Of a stretch of DNA of 15,260 bases, positions 7,224 to 14,322 are shown one piece after another. Each line of letters starts with the position of its first letter. Position 1 is the first letter of the stretch. Source of the stretch: Chloromonas sp. AAM2 (taxonomy: Eukaryota; Chlorophyta; Chlorophyceae; Chlamydomonadales; Chlamydomonadaceae); contig QAXH01005508.1 in NCBI GenBank assembly GCA_004335635.1, positions 12,399 through 27,658 of the forward strand. The letters are read 5' to 3'. Below the pieces are notes generated by a model. It was not told where the DNA came from, searched no databases, and saw only the letters and a list, made by a program, of their open reading frames with translations. The position numbers were made by a program, and so were the translations under genes.

Positions 7224-7939
7224 ATCTATTAATTACAATATGTGCGAGGGGTGGGTCAAAGGGAATACCTGGTAAGAATATTAAACCATTAAATGGCAAA
7301 CCTCTTTTACATTACACATTTAAACGAGCTTTTGAATTTGCTGAGTTATATGATGCTAATATCCAATTAAGTACAGATGATCAAAGAATCATTAAATGTG
7401 CTGAAGCAATAAACTATAAAACAGAGTATGTTAGGCCGGAAATTTTAGCTACAGATAAAGCAGGTAAAACTGATGTCATTAAACATGTTTTTAAGTATGC
7501 TGAGGAACTAAATAGTAAAAGATATGACTATGTCTTGGATTTGGATGTAACATCACCACTAAGAAGTATTAACGATTTAAAAGAGGCTTTTGAAATACTT
7601 CAAAGAGATAATAAGGCATTAAATATCTTTTCTGTAAGTCCTGCCTCCCGAAACCCATATTTCAATATGGTAGAACATATAGGTAATAATCATTATGTAC
7701 AATTGGTTAAGTCAGCTGGGGAAATAAAATCAAGGCAAGAAGCCCCGACTGTTTATGATATGAATGCTTCTTTCTATTTCTTAACTAGAGAATATCTTAA
7801 AGGGGATTATACGTCAAGTGTTACTGATCGTTCCTTAGCTTACGTGATGGATCATATTTGTTTTGATTTAGATCATCCTAAAGACTTTACCCTGATGGAA
7901 ATCATGTTAAGGGAAAATTTATTAAGTATTGAGCTATGA
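7220..7939 (+). CDS. neuA: CMP-nonulosonate synthetase, NeuA/LegF/PtmB family
   Basis: Activates the nonulosonic acid with CTP, giving the CMP-sugar donor used by sialyltransferase-type enzymes. It has 239 residues, the usual length for the single-domain form. The nucleotide-binding motif ICARGGSKGIPGKNIKPLNG (7-26) is diagnostic of CMP-NeuAc/CMP-KDO synthetases, with R10 and K14 in the P-loop-like stretch. Further motifs are LDLDVTSPLR (106-115) with metal-binding aspartates, SRQEAPTVYDMNASFY (171-186) for sugar binding, and FDLDHPKDF (215-223). The context of ptmE, ptmF and ptmA favours CMP-legionaminic acid over CMP-Neu5Ac. It overlaps ptmE and ptmF by four bases each (ATGA), so the three are probably translated in a coupled manner. 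Confidence 0.94.
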   Translation: MNLLITICARGGSKGIPGKNIKPLNGKPLLHYTFKRAFEFAELYDANIQLSTDDQRIIKCAEAINYKTEYVRPEILATDKAGKTDVIKHVFKYAEELNSKRYDYVLDLDVTSPLRSINDLKEAFEILQRDNKALNIFSVSPASRNPYFNMVEHIGNNHYVQLVKSAGEIKSRQEAPTVYDMNASFYFLTREYLKGDYTSSVTDRSLAYVMDHICFDLDHPKDFTLMEIMLRENLLSIEL

Positions 7940-8847
7940 AAATTTTAATCATTGGATTAGGCTCTATTGCAAAAAAGCATATAAAAGTACTTAGAAAACT
8001 AGATTCTGATTTAAGCATAATAGCACTTAGAAGTGATAAATCAGGAAATACTGAAAAGGGAGTTCAAAATATTTATTCGTGGAATAAAGTGCCTCAGGAT
8101 ATAGATTTTATTATTATTTCTAATCCGACCAGCATGCATGCCGAAACAATTTTAAAGAGTCTAGATTTTGAAGTTCCACTTTTCATTGAAAAACCGGTTA
8201 TGGATTCACTTGTTGGAAGCGATGAAATAATAAAGAAAGTACGAAATAAGGAAATTATAACTTATGTGGCTTGTAATTTTAGGTTTCATCCGGCCATTCA
8301 ATTTTTAAAAAGAGAGTTTTCAAGAAACCTGCCGATTGAGTACAACTCCTATTGTGGCTCATATTTGCCTAAATGGAGGCCAAATACTGACTACAGGCAA
8401 GTATACAGTGCAAAAAAGGAGTTGGGGGGGGGTGTTCATTTAGATCTAATACATGAAATCGATTATTGTCATTATCTATTAGGTACTCCAATTGAGAATT
8501 TCAGTTACTTCAGAAAAAAATCACCGTTAGAAATCAACAGTAATGATGTTGCTCATTATGTATTTGAATATGAAAAGTCCTCTGCATTCATCACACTTAA
8601 TTATTATCGGAGAGATGCAAAAAGACAGATCGAGTGTGTTTGGGAGGACAAAACTTGGCTTGTTGACTTATTAAATAATTCGATTACCAATAAAAACGGT
8701 GATACTATTTATTCCCAGCCTTTTGATATTATGGATACATACACTTCACAGATGGATAATTTTATAAAACATGTAGAGAGAAATGAGTTACCTGAAAATA
8801 ACATTGAAGAAGGAATAGAAACACTAAAACTTACATTGAATGGATAA
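7936..8847 (+). CDS. ptmF: Gfo/Idh/MocA-family oxidoreductase, PtmF-like
   Basis: An NAD(P)-dependent sugar oxidoreductase of 303 residues. The N-terminal Rossmann domain has IIGLGSIAKKHIKVL (5-19) and ISNPTSMHAE (61-70), then the catalytic EKP motif (85-87). The C-terminal alpha/beta domain carries LGGGVHLDLIHEIDY (163-177), with H173 in the position of the family's general acid/base. In C. jejuni, PtmF works with PtmA in supplying the amino-sugar precursor of GDP-linked legionaminic acid intermediates; the neighbouring neuA, ptmE and ptmA support the same job here. The gene contains a run of nine G (8424-8432) in the GGG motif, so an insertion or deletion of one G would end translation about 5-10 codons later. 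It overlaps ptmA by eight bases. Confidence 0.88.
   Translation: MKILIIGLGSIAKKHIKVLRKLDSDLSIIALRSDKSGNTEKGVQNIYSWNKVPQDIDFIIISNPTSMHAETILKSLDFEVPLFIEKPVMDSLVGSDEIIKKVRNKEIITYVACNFRFHPAIQFLKREFSRNLPIEYNSYCGSYLPKWRPNTDYRQVYSAKKELGGGVHLDLIHEIDYCHYLLGTPIENFSYFRKKSPLEINSNDVAHYVFEYEKSSAFITLNYYRRDAKRQIECVWEDKTWLVDLLNNSITNKNGDTIYSQPFDIMDTYTSQMDNFIKHVERNELPENNIEEGIETLKLTLNG
8424..8432 (+). repeat. Nine-G homopolymer tract in ptmF, possible phase-variation site
   Basis: Nine consecutive G encode the GGG of the Gfo/Idh/MocA motif (codons TTG GGG GGG GGT). At G9 the gene is in frame. At G10 the frame reads into TGA after about ten codons, and at G8 into TAG after about five. Long G runs are rare in AT-rich DNA, and the next longest runs here are G6 (in wzx and in the GT4 gene at 12064). 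Slippage-driven on/off switching is an inference. Confidence 0.6.
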
Positions 8848-9577
8848 ACTTTTAGAGAATAAGATCATAGTTGTTACAGGAGGAAATGGCTTACTTGGAT
8901 CGGCGATGATACAGGATATTAGAAATAAGGGCGGCATTGGTATTTCTGTAGATTTAGATGTTGATGATTCTAAAGATAGTTTAAAATGTGATATAACTTC
9001 GTTCGAGAGTATAAGAGAAGCTATAAAATACATAAGCAATAAATATGGAAGAATTGACGGGTGGGTCAATAATGCATATCCACGAACATCTGACTGGGGT
9101 AATGATTTTTTAGATATAAATGTTGAATCGTTAGATAAAAATATTAAATGGCAGCTGAATAGTTACATATTTTGTTGCCAGGAAGTAATTAAAGAAATGC
9201 TCAAGAAAAATAATGGTTCAATTATAAATATTGCCTCAATATATGGAGTAGTTGGTAATGATTTTACTATTTATGAAGAAACAAATCTTAATCCACCTGC
9301 CGCCTACACTGCAATAAAGGGAGGGTTAATAAATTTCACGAGATATCTTGCCAGTAAATATGGAAAAGATGGAATTAGAGTAAATACAGTTTCACCTGGT
9401 GGTATTTTTGACAACCAACCCAAAAAATTTGTCGAAGCCTATGAAAAAAAAGTACCATTAAAAAGAATGGGGGAACCTGATGATATTGCACCATCGGTAT
9501 CGTTTTTGTTGTCTGAAGAAGCTAAATATGTTACAGGGCAGAATTTAATTGTGGATGGAGGATGGACTTCAATTTAA
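8840..9577 (+). CDS. ptmA: Short-chain dehydrogenase/reductase, PtmA-like
   Basis: A classical SDR of 245 residues. The cofactor loop is TGGNGLLG (13-20), followed by the segment VNNAYP (76-81) and the catalytic triad S133, Y156 and K160 (YTAIK). SPGGIFDNQP (185-194) and the C-terminal VTGQNLIVDGGW complete the pattern. The NAYP variant of the usual NNAG and an extended loop around 140-153 (NDFTIYEETNLNPP) are features I associate with PtmA-type flagellin-modification SDRs. With PtmF it is thought to act in early steps of GDP-linked legionaminic acid synthesis. It is the last gene of the nonulosonate block; a 106-base gap follows before the export genes. Confidence 0.9.
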   Translation: MDKLLENKIIVVTGGNGLLGSAMIQDIRNKGGIGISVDLDVDDSKDSLKCDITSFESIREAIKYISNKYGRIDGWVNNAYPRTSDWGNDFLDINVESLDKNIKWQLNSYIFCCQEVIKEMLKKNNGSIINIASIYGVVGNDFTIYEETNLNPPAAYTAIKGGLINFTRYLASKYGKDGIRVNTVSPGGIFDNQPKKFVEAYEKKVPLKRMGEPDDIAPSVSFLLSEEAKYVTGQNLIVDGGWTSI

Positions 9578-9588
9578 AGGTTTATTTT

Positions 9589-9687
9589 ATGAATCAAGTG
9601 GATGGTATTTTTTTTAATAAAAAAAAATCGGCTAATAATTTCATTATATACATTTTAATGACTATTAATCGAACTGGGAAAGAATGA
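9589..9687 (+). CDS. Possible 32-codon leader ORF ahead of wzx (doubtful)
   Basis: This is the only open stretch in the 106-base gap between ptmA and wzx. It has an ATG eight bases after AAAGG and ends in TGA that overlaps the wzx ATG (ATGA), as most true gene junctions here do. The encoded peptide is 32 residues, Lys/Asn-rich, with no recognised family, and spans an AT-only palindrome. It could be a leader that couples translation to wzx, a decayed gene remnant, or chance. Chance is likely in such AT-rich DNA. Confidence 0.15.
   Translation: MNQVDGIFFNKKKSANNFIIYILMTINRTGKE
9607..9628. repeat. AT-only inverted repeat in the ptmA-wzx gap
   Basis: ATTTTTTTT (9607-9615) is the exact reverse complement of AAAAAAAAT (9620-9628), with a four-base loop. 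It holds no G or C and has no following T-run, so it is a weak stem at best. It marks the only intergenic gap in the cluster. I found no convincing sigma-70 or Bacteroidota-type (TAnnTTTG) promoter in the gap. Confidence 0.5.
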
Positions 9688-11186
9688 TCAAGCTTTTAGC
9701 AAGAAATACTTTCTCTAATTTCGGTTTACGATTTTTTAACATTGGATTAGAGATTGTAAGTGTTCCTATAATTGTTGGTGCAGTCGGTGATGAATCCTAT
9801 GGAATCATATTATTAGCTATTTCAATAATGGGGTATTTCAATATAATGGAAGGAGGGGTGCCTGCAGGTATAGTTAAGTATGTTTCAGAATTTGAAGCTA
9901 AAGGTGAATATAAAACAGTAAGCCGGGTAATTAATACATCATTTGTTTTATTTATAGGAATTGGTCTTTTGATAGGTATTTCTGTATTAGTTTTTCTTGA
10001 GTTGGGGGGCTTAAAATTGTTTAATATTACTAGTGAAAATACTGAAACAGCATCCAATATTTTGAGAATTGCAGCAATTATCGCCACTATTCAGTGGCCT
10101 GTAGGGGTATTTGGTCAGGTATTACAGGGTTTTCAAAAATATGCTGAGAACAATTTATATGTCGGTGTCTCTAATTTAATAGCAAAATTATTAGCAATAC
10201 TAGCAGCCATTATTTCACTTCCTGTTGAGATAATATTTATCTGCCTAAGTTTGTCAGGAATATTAGCTTTTCCATTTCAGTATAAATTTATTAAAACTAT
10301 TATTAAAGACTGGAGGGTAAGGTTTTCTGACTTTAGCATTGAAACACTAAAAATGATTTATGGTTATAGTGTTTGGATGTTCATAAAAAATTTAGCTCAA
10401 TTATTGATATATCAAACGGATAGAATAATTTTAAGTGTCTTACTTCCAGTCTCATCACTTACAATATATCACGTAGTTACTATACCTTTTAAGTTTATTA
10501 AACAAATGTCGAGTCTGTTTAACTCAGCAATTACCCCTTTAATTAGTTTTGAATATGCTATAGGTGGTAGTGAAAAGGTGCAAAAATTTATGTACACACT
10601 ACCTAAATATTCAAATGCTTTTGTAGCGCCGATCTCAATTATTGGGTTTTATTTATGCGCTCCATTTATTTTACTATGGATGGGATCTGAGTATGTAGAG
10701 TATGCTTGGATTGCCCAGATGGGCTGTATTTTTCAGTTGATTTGGCAAATGAATGCAACATTGGGTCGGGTATTTTATGGAACGGGTATAGTTAAAGAAA
10801 TAACATTGATTGCTTTATTTGGTGCTGTTATAAATGTTCCATTAGGAATATGGTTAACGATGGAAATAGGTATTGCAGGTGTAGTATTTTCAACAATATT
10901 TGCGGGTGTGATTAATATTCCTCTTCAAGTTATTTTCGCAATGCCAAAATTAGACATGGATAGAGTAAAATATTTTTCTTCAGTGATTAAAGGACAGTAT
11001 TTAAGTTGGTTAGTAGGACTGGCATTATTACCATTCTTTATTAACATAAATATGATTTCTGATTGGGCAACTTTTGTAGCTATTGCAATACTTCTTTCTA
11101 TACTATTCTATGCACCTAATTCTTTTATAGTAGTACATGAAAAGCATAAAGAATCTATATTAAATAAATTAAAAAGTATTTTATGA
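9684..11186 (+). CDS. wzx: Polysaccharide flippase, Wzx/MOP superfamily
   Basis: A 500-residue, strongly hydrophobic protein with about 12-14 predicted membrane helices, the length and layout of Wzx-type lipid-linked oligosaccharide flippases. The N-terminus (LARNTFSNFGLRFFNIGLEIVSVPIIV) and the following GDESYGIILLAISIMGY are characteristic of the family, as are QVLQGFQKYAENN (the loop after helix 4) and the central QTDRIILSVLLPVSSLTIYHV. It should move the undecaprenyl-diphosphate-linked repeat unit from the cytoplasmic to the outer leaflet of the inner membrane. It opens the export and assembly half of the cluster; its stop overlaps the next gene's ATG. Substrate specificity cannot be read from sequence. 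Confidence 0.93.
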   Translation: MIKLLARNTFSNFGLRFFNIGLEIVSVPIIVGAVGDESYGIILLAISIMGYFNIMEGGVPAGIVKYVSEFEAKGEYKTVSRVINTSFVLFIGIGLLIGISVLVFLELGGLKLFNITSENTETASNILRIAAIIATIQWPVGVFGQVLQGFQKYAENNLYVGVSNLIAKLLAILAAIISLPVEIIFICLSLSGILAFPFQYKFIKTIIKDWRVRFSDFSIETLKMIYGYSVWMFIKNLAQLLIYQTDRIILSVLLPVSSLTIYHVVTIPFKFIKQMSSLFNSAITPLISFEYAIGGSEKVQKFMYTLPKYSNAFVAPISIIGFYLCAPFILLWMGSEYVEYAWIAQMGCIFQLIWQMNATLGRVFYGTGIVKEITLIALFGAVINVPLGIWLTMEIGIAGVVFSTIFAGVINIPLQVIFAMPKLDMDRVKYFSSVIKGQYLSWLVGLALLPFFININMISDWATFVAIAILLSILFYAPNSFIVVHEKHKESILNKLKSIL

Positions 11187-12067
11187 GGTCAATAATTATT
11201 GAGCTATTGAAAAGCTTAAATTACAAGTGGCCATCCTATTATAGGAAGAAACATACTAACTTGATTAAGTCATATGGGCTAAAAAGTCTGGCGCAAATCG
11301 AAGTGAGTAAACACAAATCTAGTGATACCCTTTTTATTTTAGGAAGCGGTTCTTCCGTTAATGATTATGGAGTGAAAGAATGGAAACATATTGAAAAGCA
11401 TGACTCTATAGGTTTCAACTTTTGGTTTTACCATTCTTTTGTTCCGAGTTATTATGTTTTCGAACCTGCAAGAGATGAAGAAAATGCTGAAAAATTTGTA
11501 AACAACTTAAAACATAGAAAAGAGGACTATAAAAATGTTCCATTCATCATGAAAGACGTTATGTCACATGATCCTAAATATTACCTTGAACATCTGTCTA
11601 CAGAAGTTTTGAATAACTTATATTTATCATTTGACTATCCTATTGCAGGGGATACTAATGAAGAATTCAAAAAATCTTTAGATTTGAGTATTAAGTCTAA
11701 AGTGTTTGAGACCTATTCAATAGATGAGTTGTTAAGAAAACGGGCTTCTATTAGCTACTTAGTTTTATTAGGTATGGCTATGGAGTACAAAAAAATAATT
11801 TTGTGTGGGGTGGATTTAAATAATTCAAACTATTTTTTTGAAGGGGAGGGTTACAGTTCTAAAGAGTATTTTGATTATCCTTATAGTAATACGACAAATG
11901 ATGTTCACAATACTGTTGATAAACAAAAAAATAAAGTTACGATAGATTATGTTATTAGAGAACTAGCTGAAAAAGTATTAAAACCTAGGGATATTAACCT
12001 TTATATAGGTTCGAAAACATCTTTATTACATCCAACTCTTCCTTATTACAATTTCGATAGACAATGA
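11183..12067 (+). CDS. GT42-like candidate sialyl/legionaminyl-transferase
   Basis: A 294-residue soluble protein that resembles bacterial CMP-sialic acid transferases of family GT42 (CstI/CstII type) in motif order. It has a nucleotide-binding start TLFILGSGSSVNDY (49-62). RKRASISYLVLLGMAMEYK (185-203) contains an Arg in the place of the CstII active-site Arg. It is followed by KIILCGVDLNNSNYFFE (204-220), and then VHNTV with H242 placed like the CstII general-base His, ahead of a final INLYIGSKTSLLHP stretch (271-284). This matches the CMP-sugar made by the neuA gene in the same cluster. GT42 or the related DUF115/Maf-type fold are the alternatives. The similarity is by pattern from memory, so the enzyme family is probable, and the exact sugar and linkage are inferred. 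It overlaps wzx and the next gene by four bases each. Confidence 0.65.
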   Translation: MRSIIIELLKSLNYKWPSYYRKKHTNLIKSYGLKSLAQIEVSKHKSSDTLFILGSGSSVNDYGVKEWKHIEKHDSIGFNFWFYHSFVPSYYVFEPARDEENAEKFVNNLKHRKEDYKNVPFIMKDVMSHDPKYYLEHLSTEVLNNLYLSFDYPIAGDTNEEFKKSLDLSIKSKVFETYSIDELLRKRASISYLVLLGMAMEYKKIILCGVDLNNSNYFFEGEGYSSKEYFDYPYSNTTNDVHNTVDKQKNKVTIDYVIRELAEKVLKPRDINLYIGSKTSLLHPTLPYYNFDRQ

Positions 12068-13161
12068 AAATTTTGCTAGTACTACCTTATTTGAAAGTAG
12101 GGGGGACCGAAACACAGACCAGCTATATTGCAAAATATCTAAAAGAACAAGGATATAATATTCTAGTTGTAGTTTTTGATAACAGATATCAGAATAAGAA
12201 ATTTGAAGGATTACCGATTAAAAGTTTAGGGTTAAGATTTCAATGGTATAATTATCCTCTTATTTTGATTAAATTATTGAAAATTGCAAGAGAATTCTCA
12301 CCAGACTACCTTATTAGTAGATCCTGGAACGGAAACTTTTTTACGGGATTAGTTTCATTGTTACTTAAAAAGCCATATTCACTTTTTTTGTCAGGTAGCA
12401 TGCAAGGTAAATCATTTAATAAATTTAAAAAATACATTCACGGTTATATACTTAGCAATGCAAATAAGATTATATCAGTTTCTGAAAAAGCTAGGGTCAA
12501 TATGATGAAAGCTTTTAATTTAACTGAACGCACCAATACTTATGTAGTACATAATGGAATTGATATTAAATGTGCCAGAGAGTTAGGTGAAAAGGGGCAA
12601 ATTAAATTTGAAAATGAAAAAGTTAATTTGGTTTTTGTTGGGAGTTTAATTTATCGAAAAGGTTTAGATTTAATTTTAGAATCAATTAAAGAGTTAGATA
12701 CTGTGTATCAAGATGAATTGAAATTATTTGTTATTGGTGATGGACCTAAGTTAGAGGAGTACCAAAAATATGTAAATAATAATAAACTTGATGATATTGT
12801 TAATTTTGAACTTAGAAAAGAAAATCCTTTTAAATATCTAAATGGTGCCGATATTTTTGTAATGGCATCAAGAGCTGAAGGATTCCCAAATGTTCTTGTT
12901 GAGGCTATGGCATTTTCTTTACCTTGTATTGCAACAGACTGTGAAACTGGGCCGAACGAAATTATTGATGGTACGAATGGAATTTTAGTTCCAACTAACG
13001 ATATAAATAGTTATAAAAAAGCAATCATCGAATATTTATCAGACTCAGAGTTAAGGAGAAAACATGGCCAAAGAGGTTTTCAAACCGTAAAGGATAGGTT
13101 TCAACTTGCTAGTCAATTGAATAGACTTGAAAAAATTATTAAGGATGAAATTAAGAACTGA
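12064..13161 (+). CDS. Family GT4 glycosyltransferase
   Basis: A retaining GT-B glycosyltransferase of 365 residues. The N-terminal acceptor domain starts with ILLVLPYLKVGGTETQ (3-18), the glycine-rich GG-x-E loop typical of GT4. The linker VVHNGIDIK (161-169) is followed by the donor-binding domain with FVGSLIYRKGLDLILES (191-207), VIGDGPKL (223-230) and the diagnostic E-x7-E motif (E272 and E280, in AEGFPNVLVEAM). It should add a hexose or related sugar from an NDP donor to the lipid-linked glycan at the inner face of the membrane; donor and linkage are not predictable. Its 3' end overlaps the following membrane-protein gene by 17 bases. Confidence 0.93.
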   Translation: MKILLVLPYLKVGGTETQTSYIAKYLKEQGYNILVVVFDNRYQNKKFEGLPIKSLGLRFQWYNYPLILIKLLKIAREFSPDYLISRSWNGNFFTGLVSLLLKKPYSLFLSGSMQGKSFNKFKKYIHGYILSNANKIISVSEKARVNMMKAFNLTERTNTYVVHNGIDIKCARELGEKGQIKFENEKVNLVFVGSLIYRKGLDLILESIKELDTVYQDELKLFVIGDGPKLEEYQKYVNNNKLDDIVNFELRKENPFKYLNGADIFVMASRAEGFPNVLVEAMAFSLPCIATDCETGPNEIIDGTNGILVPTNDINSYKKAIIEYLSDSELRRKHGQRGFQTVKDRFQLASQLNRLEKIIKDEIKN

Positions 13162-14314
13162 CTATTTAGTAGCACTATCTTTTGCTTTATTATTATCTTC
13201 TTCTTTCTTGTCACTATTCATTGACGATGTTATATACGTTCAGGTTGGTTCAGTCTTAATATTATTACTTATTTTTTTAAAGAATATCAGTAAAAATAAA
13301 ATATCTCGAATAAATAAATTCTTATTTCAATATTTATTATTAGTATTATTTTTGTATGCAATAATGATGTCTTCTTTTTTTTGGAGTGTATATCAAGTTG
13401 AATATGGATTGTTGCTTTTTGAATTTACAATTATGGCTACCCTCCCATTTATTGCATTCATGGTAATTAATTCAAGAGTAATTGAGTTTTTTAAATTATT
13501 TGTAATTGCAGTAGCTTTAGGCGCCTCAATTTATGTTATATCATCCTACATTTTAGCAGGCGCAATTAATACATATGGAGTAGTAGAGGATTATTTAATA
13601 ATTTCTCATATAATAGGTGCAGGGCTAGTCATATCGTATTCCAGTATATTATTGCAAGATAAGATGTCTTACTTAATGCTATTTTGCACATGTTTATTGT
13701 TTTTGTCATTATTCTTGTCTATTGCACGAGGAGCATTAATATCATCAATATTAATAATAATATTTATAACGATCTTACGGTATGTAGAAATTAGAAATAT
13801 TTTTGAATTAAAATTAAATAAAGGATTAATCCTTTCTATGATATCATTGACTGGACTCATTACTATTGGTATTATTCTTTTATCAAATAATGAATATGCT
13901 TTCAATCGTGTGTCTAAGATTTTTATAAGTGGAGGTACAAGTCTTGGTGGTAGAGAAATCTTGTGGGCGAATAGTATTGAAGCAATTAAGGATAAGCCAT
14001 TACTTGGATATGGTTTTGGAACAAGTGGTATTACTTCAATTGGGCGTGAAGATTATTATCCGCATAATTTATTCTTGCAAATTTGGTCTGAAGGAGGTAT
14101 GCTTGCTTTATTTACAATAATAGTTTTAGTATTGTCCCCTTTTTATAAAAGTATCAAGAATCTCACCTATAACAATCGGTATTTGCCGTTACTGGCTTTG
14201 TATTTGTTTTTAATACTAGAGTATTCGAAATCATCTAACTTTTATGATGCGAGAATGTTTTTCGTTGTTGGGCTAATGTTGCTTTATAAAATTAAAATAC
14301 AACAGAATATTTAA
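13145..14314 (+). CDS. O-antigen polymerase/ligase-like membrane protein (Wzy/WaaL family)
   Basis: A 389-residue integral membrane protein with about ten hydrophobic segments. I place the start at ATG 13145; a TTG at 13127 is also in frame but would lengthen the overlap with the previous gene from 17 to 35 bases. The Wzy_C-type region is clear: SIARGALISS (192-201), then a large periplasmic loop with GGREILWANSIEAIKDKPLLGYGFG (268-292) and PHNLFLQIWSEGG (306-318). The conserved Arg and His of this loop are typical of both polymerases and ligases. With wzx and glycosyltransferases nearby, a Wzy-type polymerase is most likely; a ligase that attaches the glycan to lipid or protein cannot be ruled out. 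Confidence 0.88.
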   Translation: MKLRTDYLVALSFALLLSSSFLSLFIDDVIYVQVGSVLILLLIFLKNISKNKISRINKFLFQYLLLVLFLYAIMMSSFFWSVYQVEYGLLLFEFTIMATLPFIAFMVINSRVIEFFKLFVIAVALGASIYVISSYILAGAINTYGVVEDYLIISHIIGAGLVISYSSILLQDKMSYLMLFCTCLLFLSLFLSIARGALISSILIIIFITILRYVEIRNIFELKLNKGLILSMISLTGLITIGIILLSNNEYAFNRVSKIFISGGTSLGGREILWANSIEAIKDKPLLGYGFGTSGITSIGREDYYPHNLFLQIWSEGGMLALFTIIVLVLSPFYKSIKNLTYNNRYLPLLALYLFLILEYSKSSNFYDARMFFVVGLMLLYKIKIQQNI

Positions 14315-14322
14315 ATGAAGCT

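Noticed and set aside
8824..9069. Minus-strand open frame across the ptmF-ptmA junction
   Set aside because: Covers the antisense of the SDR cofactor motif; no independent evidence.
9444..9451. A8 run in ptmA, T8 runs in neuC (about 4594-4601) and in the Wzy-like gene (about 13375-13382) as slippage sites
   Set aside because: Eight-base A or T runs are expected by chance in DNA this AT-rich, unlike the G9 tract.
10003..10009. G6 runs in wzx (about 10004-10009) and the GT4 gene (about 12100-12105) as phase-variation sites
   Set aside because: Six bases is short for efficient slippage, and both encode ordinary Gly-containing motifs.
9797..10087. Minus-strand 96-codon frame inside wzx
   Set aside because: Antisense to flippase helices; hydrophobic character is a by-product of the opposite strand.
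13127..13144. TTG at 13127 as the start of the Wzy-like gene
   Set aside because: An ATG six codons later gives a shorter overlap and a normal charged N-terminus before the first helix.
13669..14120. Frames 13669-13905 (minus) and 13929-14120 (plus, other frame) in the Wzy-like gene
   Set aside because: Both overlap the conserved polymerase/ligase gene and contain no known motif.
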